DNA from: Glaciecola sp. 33A
GTDB lineage: Bacteria > Pseudomonadota > Gammaproteobacteria > Enterobacterales > Alteromonadaceae
Reading direction: 5' to 3'
NCBI RefSeq assembly: GCF_002836745.1
Contig: NZ_PJAR01000028.1
Location: 1-64,000 of the forward strand
Length of the DNA: 64,000 nucleotides
Within the stretch, counting starts at the first letter, position 1. Every line of letters starts with the position of its first letter. Under the pieces are notes generated by a model. It made no database searches. It saw only the letters and a list, made by a program, of their open reading frames with translations, and had not been told where the DNA came from. Made by a program: the position numbers and the translations under genes. This document shows positions 28,335 through 36,858 of this stretch, piece by piece.

Positions 28335-29492
28335 ATGGCTTGGAATGAGCCGGGTGGTGATAAAAACGACCCTTGGAAAAATCGCGGCGGTAAAGAACAA
28401 GGTCCACCAGATCTTGATGAAGTACTGAAAAATTTATTTAGCAAGTTTAGTAAGTCAGGCGGCAGTGGCGGGGGTAGTGGTAAAAGCTACACTGGCTTGG
28501 GCTTGGGCTTACTTGTTGCTATCATTGTTGTTATTTGGGGCTTAAGTGGTTTTTATACTATTAAAGAAGCTGAACGCGGGGTGATATTGAGATTCGGTGA
28601 AAACACAGGTCAGCTAGCACAGCCTGGTTTAAGCTGGAAGATGACGTTTATTGATGAAATTATTCCTGTAAACGTACAAAATATCAGCTCTCTAGGATCC
28701 GCTGGTTCAATGTTAACTGAAGACGAAAATATGGTGCGAGTTGAAATGGAAATGCAATATCGTATTGCCGACCCGTACCTTTGGAGATTCTCGGTTGTTA
28801 GCCCGGAAACAAGTTTAAGCCAAGCGTTAGATAGTGCAATTCGTTATGTTGTAGGTCATATGAAAATGGATGACATTTTGACTGATGGTCGTGAGACTGC
28901 CAGACAACGGGTTCGTGATGAATTGAACAGTATTGTTGGTGCCTATAACATGGGTGTTTCGGTTATCGACATGAACTTCAAGGATGCACGGCCACCGCAA
29001 GAAGTAAAAGCGGCGTTTGACGATGCTATTGCAGCGCAGGAAGATGAAGTTCGATTTATTCGTGAAGCGGAAGCCTATGCGAGAGAAATCGAGCCCAGAG
29101 CCCGTGGACAAGTCAATCGTATGAACGAAGAAGCTCAGGCTTATAAAGAACGTTCTATACTGGAAGCACAGGGTGAGGTAGCTCGGTTCGAGGAGTTATT
29201 ACCACAATATTTGGCCGCACCAACGGTGACGAGACAGCGTATATATCTTGAGACAATGGAGCAGGTATTTTCGAGTACCACTAAAATAATTGTTGATACC
29301 GAGGGTAGTGGTAACATGTTGTACTTGCCTCTAGACAAGATTATGGATCGCACAAGCTCACAGACTCAAGCGCAGCGAGCTCAAGATAGAAACACATTGG
29401 AAGGATTGCGTAACTCACCAGCGGCAGAAGAGTTGTTGAATAGAACGCAAGACAACAATACACGCGGTAATAATAGACAGGGGAGAAACTAA
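28335..29492 (+). CDS. hflK: FtsH-associated membrane protein HflK
   Basis: HflK pairs with HflC to form a large SPFH-domain cage around the FtsH protease in the inner membrane and modulates its activity. The N-terminus is a Gly/Lys-rich cytoplasmic stretch (MAWNEPGGDKNDPWKN, then a run of GGSGGGSG), followed by one membrane segment (about 54-75) and an SPFH/band-7 domain (about 75-285). The C-terminus is N/Q/R-rich. The 385 residues are a normal length, and hflC starts 3 nt after its stop. Confidence 0.95.
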   Translation: MAWNEPGGDKNDPWKNRGGKEQGPPDLDEVLKNLFSKFSKSGGSGGGSGKSYTGLGLGLLVAIIVVIWGLSGFYTIKEAERGVILRFGENTGQLAQPGLSWKMTFIDEIIPVNVQNISSLGSAGSMLTEDENMVRVEMEMQYRIADPYLWRFSVVSPETSLSQALDSAIRYVVGHMKMDDILTDGRETARQRVRDELNSIVGAYNMGVSVIDMNFKDARPPQEVKAAFDDAIAAQEDEVRFIREAEAYAREIEPRARGQVNRMNEEAQAYKERSILEAQGEVARFEELLPQYLAAPTVTRQRIYLETMEQVFSSTTKIIVDTEGSGNMLYLPLDKIMDRTSSQTQAQRAQDRNTLEGLRNSPAAEELLNRTQDNNTRGNNRQGRN

Positions 29493-29495
29493 AGT

Positions 29496-30380
29496 ATGAA
29501 GAATTTACTAGCTATAGTAATAATCATCCTGTTGGCCATTGGTTACGGATCTATTTTCGTGGTCAAGGAAGGAACGCGTAGTATCGTTGTACGTTTCGGT
29601 AAAGTAGTTGCAGATGATGAAGGTAAAACTCAGGTTTATGGACCAGGTCTGCAATTTAAATTAGCTGTTTTTGATACAGTGAAAGTATTGGATGCTCGTA
29701 TTCAAACGTTGGATGAGCAACCAGACCGTTTCGTGACGATAGAAAAAGAAGATCTGATTGTCGATTCCTATGTAAAGTGGAAAATCGAAGACTTTGAGCG
29801 TTATTACTTGTCAACGGGTGGCGATAGATTCCAAGCAGAAAGTCTATTAAAACAGAAAGTAAACAACGGGCTTCGTTCTGAATTTGGTTCTCGTACAATC
29901 AAACAGATAGTATCTGGTGAGCGTAGTGAATTGATGGATGAAGCAATGAAACAAGCTTCAGGCAGTACTAATGAATTAGGTATTCAGATTGTTGATGTGC
30001 GGGTAAAACAAATCAATTTGCCCACTGAAATCAGTGAATCAATATTTAACCGTATGCGTTCAGAACGTGCTGCTGCAGCAAGAGAGTATCGTTCAGAAGG
30101 TAAAGAGCAAGGCGAAATTATTCGCGCAAATATCGATGCTAAAGTCACGATTATGTTGGCAGACGCAGAACGTAATGCGCGTCAGTTACGTGGTGAAGGT
30201 GCTGCGCAATCAGCGAAAATTTATGCTGAAACATTTTCTAAAGACCCCGAGTTCTACTCATTTTTGAGAAGTATGGATGCCTATAGAAATGCATTTAACA
30301 GCAAGCAAGATGTGATTGTGTTAGAGCCCGACAGTGAGTTCTTTAATTACTTAAATTCACAAGCAGGCAAAAGAGAGTAA
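29496..30380 (+). CDS. hflC: FtsH-associated membrane protein HflC
   Basis: HflC is the partner of HflK in the FtsH-HflKC complex. A membrane anchor near residues 3-20 (NLLAIVIIILLAIGYGSIF) precedes an SPFH domain with the family-typical EGTRSIVVRFGKV, ERYYLSTGGD and IFNRMRSERAAAAREYRSEG segments. At 294 residues it is full length. It is the last gene of the conserved cluster and is followed by a strong terminator, so purA and nsrR, which often come next in enterics, are not here. Confidence 0.95.
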   Translation: MKNLLAIVIIILLAIGYGSIFVVKEGTRSIVVRFGKVVADDEGKTQVYGPGLQFKLAVFDTVKVLDARIQTLDEQPDRFVTIEKEDLIVDSYVKWKIEDFERYYLSTGGDRFQAESLLKQKVNNGLRSEFGSRTIKQIVSGERSELMDEAMKQASGSTNELGIQIVDVRVKQINLPTEISESIFNRMRSERAAAAREYRSEGKEQGEIIRANIDAKVTIMLADAERNARQLRGEGAAQSAKIYAETFSKDPEFYSFLRSMDAYRNAFNSKQDVIVLEPDSEFFNYLNSQAGKRE

Positions 30381-30402
30381 TATTCTTTCAGGTCTAGGTA
30401 AT

Positions 30403-30438
30403 GGGGCAGTGCGGGTAATTAGCACTGCCCCTTTTTTT
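30403..30438 (+). terminator. Strong Rho-independent terminator after hflC
   Basis: GGGGCAGTGC and GCACTGCCCC form a perfect 10-bp GC-rich stem with a 9-nt loop and seven T's. It starts 22 nt after the hflC stop and closes the housekeeping operon. Confidence 0.95.
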
Positions 30439-30678
30439 GTGTCTAATAATGAGTCTGTGCAATTAACGTAATGAAATCATTGTTTGATGCAGGCACCACT
30501 ATTTTAGTTACCCTAGCTCTAACTAAAAGTTACACAAGATTAAATGTAATTCTAGATTTTGTTGCTTTAGTGAACTACATTCCTAAACAACAACGGTACA
30601 TTACAATTTTTTATGAAATGCTGCCGTATTTTATGTATTATTTAACGCTCTAACAAAAACAATAAAAGAGAGCGACAT

Positions 30679-32289
30679 TTGAGTAGCCGCAATTCACCTT
30701 CAAGCCCACCATCTAAACAACCGCAAGATTTATCTCAATCTGGTTGGTTTTCACGATTTCTCTCAACCGTAGAATGGTTAGGTAATCTTCTTCCCCATCC
30801 GATAACGCTATTTGCTTTATTGGCGGTGGTTATTGTCTTATTGAGCGGCGTATTAGGTTACTTTGACGTTAGTGTTGTTGATCCGCGTCCAATCGGCAGT
30901 AAAGGCCGAGATGTGGACGGCATGATTGAAGTTATTTCACTTATGGATGGTGATGGCTTGCGTAGAATAGTGACTGGCTTAGTTACCAATTTTACGGGCT
31001 TCGCGCCGCTGGGCACAGTATTGGTTGCATTACTCGGAGTGTCATTGGCTGAACATTCTGGATTGCTGAGTACAATAATGCGTTCAATGGTAATGAATGC
31101 TTCACCGCGCATGGTCACGGTTGTTGTCGTTTTTGCTGGTGTGGTTTCTAACACAGCTTCAGAATTAGGGTACGTGGTAATGATCCCCCTAGCAGCAATG
31201 ATTTTTCATTCATTAGGTCGACACCCGCTGGCTGGTTTGGCGGCGGCTTTTGCTGGTGTGTCTGCCGGATACAGTGCAAATATTCTGATTGGAACCGTAG
31301 ACCCGTTACTTGCCGGATTTACTCAAAGTTCAGCTCGTATTATTGACCCTGAATACACAGTTAGTGCTGAAGTGAATTGGTACTTCATGATTGTTAGTAC
31401 TTTTGCTGTTGCTGCGATGGGCGCTTTTGTTACTGAAAAAATAGTAGAACCGAGGCTAGGAAAATATAACCCTGATGATGCATCAATAGACTTAGGCAAA
31501 CAACAACTCGATAGTCCTACCGCAATTGAAGTAAAAGGCATGAAATGGGCTGGTTTAAGCTTCCTAATTTTATTAGGGATTTTAGCGTTAACTGTCGTTC
31601 CGGCTGATGGTATTTTACGAAACCAAGAAACCGGGCTGGTCAAAGGGTCACCATTCCTACAAGGGATTGTTGTTTATATCTTCGTCACTTTTGCAATCCC
31701 AGGGTTTGTGTATGGAAAAATTGTTGGTACGATGAAAAACGATCGTGATGTCATTGATGCGATGTCAAAGAGTATGAGTTCTATGGGCTTGTATATCGTA
31801 CTTGTTTTTTTTGCAGCTCAATTTGTTGCGTTCTTTAAATGGACGAATCTGGGAACTGTGCTCGCAGTAAAAGGGGCTGCAATGCTTCAAGCCACCGGTT
31901 TAGATGGACCTGAAGTGTTTGTTTTATTCATTCTGATGTGTGGATTAGTCAATTTGTCACTTGGCAGTGCGTCAGCTCAGTGGGCGATTACGGCACCCAT
32001 ATTTGTACCTATGTTGATGTTGATTGGGTATTCTCCAGAAGTGATTCAAGCAGCTTACCGAATTGGCGACTCAGTAACGAACGTTATCACACCCATGATG
32101 AGTTATTTTGGCCTCATATTAGCAATAGGTGTTCGCTATAAGAAAGACCTAGGAATAGGAACTCTAATAGCCACAATGTTGCCATATACGTTAGTATTCA
32201 TGGTAGGTTGGACTTTATTATTCTATTTGTGGGTTTTTGCATTTGGTTTGCCAGTAGGGCCAGGCGCGCCAACCTATTACACGCCGTAG
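30679..32289 (+). CDS. AbgT-family transporter (p-aminobenzoyl-glutamate / antimetabolite type)
   Basis: This polytopic inner-membrane protein of 536 residues belongs to the AbgT family, seen in WLGNLLPHPITLFALLAV near the N-terminus, SELGYVVMIPLAAMIFHSLG, the GYSANILIGTVDPLLAG re-entrant hairpin region, and SASAQWAITAPIFVPM near the C-terminus. E. coli AbgT imports p-aminobenzoyl-glutamate, and other members export sulfonamides; no abgA/abgB hydrolase genes are adjacent, so the substrate here is open. Translation likely starts at TTG 30679, preceded by AAGAGAGCG. It has its own 240-bp upstream region, which holds no convincing gene. Confidence 0.92.
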   Translation: MSSRNSPSSPPSKQPQDLSQSGWFSRFLSTVEWLGNLLPHPITLFALLAVVIVLLSGVLGYFDVSVVDPRPIGSKGRDVDGMIEVISLMDGDGLRRIVTGLVTNFTGFAPLGTVLVALLGVSLAEHSGLLSTIMRSMVMNASPRMVTVVVVFAGVVSNTASELGYVVMIPLAAMIFHSLGRHPLAGLAAAFAGVSAGYSANILIGTVDPLLAGFTQSSARIIDPEYTVSAEVNWYFMIVSTFAVAAMGAFVTEKIVEPRLGKYNPDDASIDLGKQQLDSPTAIEVKGMKWAGLSFLILLGILALTVVPADGILRNQETGLVKGSPFLQGIVVYIFVTFAIPGFVYGKIVGTMKNDRDVIDAMSKSMSSMGLYIVLVFFAAQFVAFFKWTNLGTVLAVKGAAMLQATGLDGPEVFVLFILMCGLVNLSLGSASAQWAITAPIFVPMLMLIGYSPEVIQAAYRIGDSVTNVITPMMSYFGLILAIGVRYKKDLGIGTLIATMLPYTLVFMVGWTLLFYLWVFAFGLPVGPGAPTYYTP

Positions 32290-32311
32290 ATTAAAAATGA
32301 AAATGCAGATA

Positions 32312-32338
32312 CTTTTGGGCCTGCATTAGGTCCAAAAG
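32312..32338 (+). other. Hairpin between abgT and hemH
   Basis: CTTTTGGGCC and GGTCCAAAAG pair over 10 bp (one GU) with a 7-nt loop. There is no T-tract after it. It may protect the abgT mRNA 3' end or be part of a structured hemH leader. Confidence 0.5.
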
Positions 32339-32347
32339 AGACTTAGC

Positions 32348-32366
32348 ACCGTATGGACCATACGGT
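32348..32366. promoter_or_regulatory. 19-bp palindrome upstream of hemH, candidate operator
   Basis: ACCGTATGG, A, CCATACGGT is a perfect 9+1+9 palindrome 33 bp before the hemH start. This length and symmetry suit a TetR-like dimer, but the cognate regulator is not in the window and I do not recognise the site. Confidence 0.55.
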
Positions 32367-32399
32367 AAATTAGAATCAGTATCTAACACTAAAGAAGCT

Positions 32400-33491
32400 A
32401 TGAAATATAAATCACAATCATCCTTTACGCATGCTCAAGCAGATAAAGTTGGCGTATTAATTTCTAATCTTGGTACACCTAGAGCGCCTACTAAACAAGC
32501 GCTTAAGCCCTATTTAAAACAATTTTTATCTGATCCTAGGGTCGTTGAAGTGCCAAAAATTATTTGGTGGTGTGTACTTAACCTTATTATTTTAAATATT
32601 CGTCCAAAGCGGTCTGCTGAGGCTTATAAAACAGTGTGGACGGATGAAGGTTCGCCATTGCTCGTACACACAAAAAATCAAGCTTCAGGACTCGCGCAAA
32701 AGCTCAAAGCAGAATACGGCGATAATGTAGTGATTAGTTACGCAATGCGTTATGGACAGCCGTCGGTGAGTCGCGCGATTGATGAACTGCTTGATCAAGG
32801 TGCTAGGAAAATTGTAGTACTTCCCCTGTATCCTCAGTACTGCGCGTCTACTTCAGGTTCAACGTTTGATGCTGTGGCAGAAGATTTTGTTAAAAGACGC
32901 TGGCTGCCAGATTTTCGCTTTGTAAGTCACTATCATGACAATCCTGAATACATAAAATGTGTTGCTGATAAAATTAAAATGCATTGGAAAACGCACCCGA
33001 GAGCGGACAAGTTACTTTTTTCTTATCATGGTATTCCCAAACGCTACTTGGTAAACGGTGACCCATATCACTGCGAGTGCCACAAAACTTCTCGTCTTAT
33101 TGCTCAAGAGTTAGGTCTTCAGGAATCTGAGCATATGACGACATTCCAATCCCGATTTGGACGTGAAGAATGGCTAAAACCTTATACTGACCACACTTTA
33201 AAATCATTTCCTGAACAGGGCGTGAAGTCGGTTCAAGTGGTGTGCCCCGGTTTTTCATCAGATTGTTTGGAAACTATTGAAGAAATTGGTGAAGAAAACC
33301 GAGAGTACTTCGAAGAGGCTGGCGGTGAGCGTTATGAATACATCGAGGCGTTGAACAGCGACGAAGCGCATTTAACAATGTTGCTTAATGTGATCAAAGA
33401 TAACTTGCAAGGTTGGAACCTCGACCCCAGTAAAACAAACGATTATGAGCAACGTAGCACACTCGCGAAAACGTTGGGTTCAGGTGAGTAA
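32400..33491 (+). CDS. hemH: Ferrochelatase
   Basis: HemH inserts Fe2+ into protoporphyrin IX, the last step of haem synthesis. The 363-residue protein shows KVGVLISNLGTP at the start, LFSYHGIPKRYL with the catalytic histidine, TTFQSRFGREEWLKPYT, and VVCPGFSSDCLETIEE with the conserved acidic helix. No C-terminal [2Fe-2S] cysteine cluster is seen, so it is the plain bacterial form. It overlaps the following DUF4112 gene by one base (TAATG), which implies cotranscription and coupled translation. Confidence 0.96.
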   Translation: MKYKSQSSFTHAQADKVGVLISNLGTPRAPTKQALKPYLKQFLSDPRVVEVPKIIWWCVLNLIILNIRPKRSAEAYKTVWTDEGSPLLVHTKNQASGLAQKLKAEYGDNVVISYAMRYGQPSVSRAIDELLDQGARKIVVLPLYPQYCASTSGSTFDAVAEDFVKRRWLPDFRFVSHYHDNPEYIKCVADKIKMHWKTHPRADKLLFSYHGIPKRYLVNGDPYHCECHKTSRLIAQELGLQESEHMTTFQSRFGREEWLKPYTDHTLKSFPEQGVKSVQVVCPGFSSDCLETIEEIGEENREYFEEAGGERYEYIEALNSDEAHLTMLLNVIKDNLQGWNLDPSKTNDYEQRSTLAKTLGSGE

Positions 33492-34012
33492 TGTCGCAAG
33501 AAGATGCTAAAAAGCAAACTAACACGGTTAATACTGTGAAAGATGAAGCTATGAAAGAGTATTCGACTCAAACACTTGGGAATGGGCTTGAAGATAATGA
33601 TTTTCGCGCGCCCGATGCTCTGCTGCAAGCGCAGCAATTGGCTAACTTACTAGATACAGCGGTAAAAATCCCATTCATCGGTATATCCGTTGGTTTGGAC
33701 TTTTTGATCGGTATGGTTCCAGTTATAGGTGATACAGCAATGCTAATAGCGTCCTTAAGAATTGTTCAATTAGGACGCAAGTTAGGTTTGCCAGCGCCGC
33801 TGCAAAAGAGAATGTTGCGTAACACTATTATCGATTTTGGTTTGGGTTTTATACCGCTCTTTGGCGATTTAGTTGATTTGTTTTACAAAGCCAACCTGAA
33901 AAATGTACGCATTATGGAGCAATGGTGGATAGAACAAAATAAGCAACAACTTGATGCCCTAGCTAAACAAAAATTACTTAAGTGGGAACAACAGCAAGAC
34001 TCGGTTATATGA
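33491..34012 (+). CDS. DUF4112 membrane-associated protein
   Basis: This 173-residue protein matches the DUF4112 family: two hydrophobic segments with the repeated P-x-x-G-D signature, MVPVIGDTAML (about 77-87) and FIPLFGDLVDLFYKANLKN (about 120-138). A hydrophilic N-terminus of about 50 residues precedes them and a basic, Q-rich tail follows. The function of the family is unknown. Its ATG overlaps the hemH stop by one base, so it is expressed with ferrochelatase; a role in haem or iron handling is conceivable but is inference only. Confidence 0.85.
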   Translation: MSQEDAKKQTNTVNTVKDEAMKEYSTQTLGNGLEDNDFRAPDALLQAQQLANLLDTAVKIPFIGISVGLDFLIGMVPVIGDTAMLIASLRIVQLGRKLGLPAPLQKRMLRNTIIDFGLGFIPLFGDLVDLFYKANLKNVRIMEQWWIEQNKQQLDALAKQKLLKWEQQQDSVI

Positions 34013-34070
34013 GCTACATAAATCCTGCGCTGGAATTTAGCTGCACCATTGTTTCGATTTAATCAATAAA

Positions 34071-36017
34071 CTAAAATTGATATTTTAATTTCAGGCCAAA
34101 ATTACGGCTTTGTAGCCGTGCTGCATCTTCATCAGCTGAAGCCCTTGTGTCCTGGTTTAATAAATTTTTACCATATATACTCAGGTTTATGTTATCTGTA
34201 ATTTGCATTGCAGCGGTCAATGACCATTTAATATAGCTTTTGAGTTCGCCTTCACCATCACCCACTTCATCTTGGGTTAAGCCATGTTGAATAAGATTAT
34301 AGATTGTCCAATTCCCTCGCTGCCACTGCGTTTTGATATCGATGCGTGAGCCTAAAATATCTGCTAAATTTTGAGCCTGATCATCCTTTCCACTTTGCTT
34401 TTGATAAGCAATTTCTTGCGTAATGTGAGCATTTACTTGCCATTTGACAGCGGCTTCAAGCCCCTTAATGGTGGCTTTGTCAATGTTTCTAAATGTTCGA
34501 TCGCGGTTAGCTAGTTCAAAGCGTTCAATATAGTTATCAAGAGCGTAATAATAGCTTTGTAAATTAAACTGCAGATTGTCAGTGAAGGCATAATCAAGCG
34601 TAAATTGTCCGCCTTGGCTTCTTTCTGATTTTAAATCGGGGTTTCCAATGGTGCTACCGCGGGGTGTTAGGCCGTTAAAATAAAGTTCAGACAGGGTCGG
34701 GAATCGAAAGCCTGTGCCAAATTCAGCGTGTAATACGACCTTGTCAGTGAGTAACCATTCAGAATTGAAGCTGTAATTTATGCGTTTTGCCGTATGAGAG
34801 GTGTTAGTAGTGTCTTCCTTTTGTTTTATCTGATCAAAGCGAATTCCGCCAGATAAACTGTAGTCAGAAAATCGCCAGTGCTGATCAACAAAAAATCCAA
34901 TGTTATTTTGGTGACCTTCTAAAATTTTCACATCGGCTAGAATATTACCGGCTAAGTCATATTCCTTGTCATTAATATCAACACCTCGTCGACTGACCGC
35001 ATCGAACCCTGCGCGACCATTTCCTTGCATAACGGAAAATGATAATAAGCCCGTTGCGCCGATAGTATTGGATTGATATTCGGTAAAGTTTTCTCTGGAA
35101 TCGACTCGCAGCGTCTCTGTATCCCAGTTTTGATTATGATGATAAATACTCAAAAGCCAGTCATTTCGCCGACTAATTTGCACTTTTGCCAAATTGTGAA
35201 ACTCGTCCGGGTAGGAAGTCACTTGCTGATTTGGAAACAACCTTGAACTTTTACCAATATCCGTTCCTTGGCTGGTCAGTAACATAGACTCTATATCAAT
35301 ATTATTAATACTGGTTTTGTACTTCAATAAACCGGTTGTTTGGCTAAATCCATCGTCTAATTTGTTACCATTGGCGTCTTCACGTCGGCTGGATGCGCGA
35401 CGTACTATTCCACTTTGGAATTGATGTTCGATAGTATCCTTGCCATAAGTTGCCGATATTTCTGAGTTACCACCACCAGTCTCTGTGACAAGCCCAAGCG
35501 AATTAGAACCAAATTCGCTTGTAAACAAACTCACAACGCCTCCCAATGCATCCGAGCCATATAAGGTTGAACTAGGTCCTTTTGTGACGCTTAAACCTGA
35601 CATTAGCGCCTGTGGTGCAAATGATACTGAGTTTCCTGCTCGGCGGTCGGTAAAAATTGGAATGCCATCTACTTCAGTGCGCAATCGCCATCGACTAAAG
35701 CCACGTATGCTATAGCTTTGAAATAACCCGCCCTGTCCTGAAGTATCAATTCCCGGTAACGTTGCTAGCCAATCGGCTACTCTCACTTCGGTATCGTTTT
35801 GTTGGGCAAAGCTTATACCGACGACACTTTGATTGACCAAGCCTTCATTACCTAGCAGGTTACGTTGACTCATGATTGAAATGGTTTCGATTTTAGAAGT
35901 GTTATCAGATGCTTCTGCTGCAACTGCATTGTTTGCAACAAAAGGAAGATTAGCGATTGTACATAAACTTAAATAGAAATTGATTTTATTGACGCGAAAA
36001 AACCTATTCGGCTGCAT
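34071..36017 (-). CDS. TonB-dependent outer-membrane receptor
   Basis: This 648-residue receptor has a signal region ending near residue 34 (NNAVAAEA), a plug domain (about 60-175; YSIRGFSRWRL, KGPSSTLYGSDALGGVV) and a 22-strand barrel ending in KLKYQF with the terminal phenylalanine expected for outer-membrane insertion. The GFRFPTLSELYF and GNPDLKSE motifs correspond to the FRAP and NPDL boxes of haem/siderophore receptors, but no histidine lies between them, which argues against a classical haem receptor. It is convergent with the hemH operon. Iron or haem uptake is therefore possible but not shown; sugar or oligopeptide ligands remain open. Confidence 0.88.
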   Translation of the reverse strand: MQPNRFFRVNKINFYLSLCTIANLPFVANNAVAAEASDNTSKIETISIMSQRNLLGNEGLVNQSVVGISFAQQNDTEVRVADWLATLPGIDTSGQGGLFQSYSIRGFSRWRLRTEVDGIPIFTDRRAGNSVSFAPQALMSGLSVTKGPSSTLYGSDALGGVVSLFTSEFGSNSLGLVTETGGGNSEISATYGKDTIEHQFQSGIVRRASSRREDANGNKLDDGFSQTTGLLKYKTSINNIDIESMLLTSQGTDIGKSSRLFPNQQVTSYPDEFHNLAKVQISRRNDWLLSIYHHNQNWDTETLRVDSRENFTEYQSNTIGATGLLSFSVMQGNGRAGFDAVSRRGVDINDKEYDLAGNILADVKILEGHQNNIGFFVDQHWRFSDYSLSGGIRFDQIKQKEDTTNTSHTAKRINYSFNSEWLLTDKVVLHAEFGTGFRFPTLSELYFNGLTPRGSTIGNPDLKSERSQGGQFTLDYAFTDNLQFNLQSYYYALDNYIERFELANRDRTFRNIDKATIKGLEAAVKWQVNAHITQEIAYQKQSGKDDQAQNLADILGSRIDIKTQWQRGNWTIYNLIQHGLTQDEVGDGEGELKSYIKWSLTAAMQITDNINLSIYGKNLLNQDTRASADEDAARLQSRNFGLKLKYQF

Positions 36018-36258
36018 AGGGCAAATACTCTTATTACTGGTGAAAAGGAGAAAGTGTTAAGCTGCATATTATTATTCTTATTATTTAACTATTACGTTGT
36101 TTATCCGCTTTATTATTTAACTTATTGACTTGTTTTATCGAGTAAAGTGCATTTGTAGACCATACTAAATCAGAAGCTATTTTGTTTTTACTCAAATATC
36201 GAAAGGATATAAAGGTAATCTGAACACCATCTTAATTATAGCATAAGGGAATTTTGGC
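36018..36258. other. Divergent region between the TonB receptor and a small lipoprotein
   Basis: These 241 very AT-rich bases contain both promoters. The stretch ATATTATTATTCTTATTATT is reminiscent of a Fur box but lacks the dyad. Nothing else is supported. Confidence 0.4.
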
Positions 36259-36585
36259 ATGAAGCGTTTACGTTTAACTTTTACTTTAATAATCGCGGTA
36301 TTTATTTTATTTGCATGTAAGGATAAACCCATGAATGAAGGAAATAAACAACCCGAATTAGCCGTATCAGCAATAGACTGCACAAATGCAGAAGATAAAA
36401 TCAAATGCGAACAATCAAAACGTAAATCTATAAGTTTAAAAGACTTAAGCGAATCTTCTGTAAATAAATTAGTAGCAACTTGCGATGATAAATTCCGTAA
36501 CGAGTTTGGTGAATGTGAAATTCCGAATCATCCTCACCCTAAAGAACTGATTAAAAAACCCATCGAAAAAGACATTAAAAAATAA
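36259..36585 (+). CDS. Small hypothetical lipoprotein
   Basis: This 108-residue protein has a lipoprotein signal peptide with lipobox LFAC, placing the lipidated cysteine at residue 20. The mature part is short, charged and contains four further cysteines (in DCTN, KCEQ, TCDD, ECEI), which could form two disulfides in the periplasm. The lysine-rich end contains PHPKELIKKPIEKD. GGGAATTTTGGC before the ATG supplies a ribosome binding site. I do not recognise the family, and the neighbours give no functional hint. Confidence 0.65.
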   Translation: MKRLRLTFTLIIAVFILFACKDKPMNEGNKQPELAVSAIDCTNAEDKIKCEQSKRKSISLKDLSESSVNKLVATCDDKFRNEFGECEIPNHPHPKELIKKPIEKDIKK

Positions 36586-36711
36586 GAGTAGTCAATCGGA
36601 TCTGGAATGCTTTGATGATCGACGTCTGTCTGCAAAAAATTAATTCACTTACAATTCATTTACTTTTTTGGGTTTACTTATCTTTTCAACTTGGCATACT
36701 ATAATTTGAGT

Positions 36712-36726
36712 GATTCAAATTGAATC
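36712..36726. promoter_or_regulatory. 7+1+7 palindrome upstream of the large secreted protein
   Basis: GATTCAA, A, TTGAATC lies just after a TATAAT hexamer (36700-36705) and 132 bp before the start codon of the next gene. Both are in the promoter region. The site is short enough to occur by chance. Confidence 0.3.
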
Positions 36727-36858
36727 CACCAGGGAAAAGCATGGACGGTCTATCTCTGTCCATACAACCTCTTCAACTATAGTGACAAGCGAATAAAATA
36801 CTTACCTATAAAGTAAGTGCGCACATAATGTCACATACAAAAATAAAAGGCAGGGAAC

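Noticed and set aside
30471-30653. A 60-codon plus-strand open frame between hflC and abgT
   Set aside because: No ribosome binding site, low-complexity hydrophobic composition and no recognisable family; it lies in the AT-rich promoter region of abgT.
36060-36090. Possible Fur box upstream of the TonB receptor
   Set aside because: The ATTATTATTCTTATTATT stretch is AT-rich but has no proper dyad or GATAAT hexamers; in this base composition it is expected by chance.
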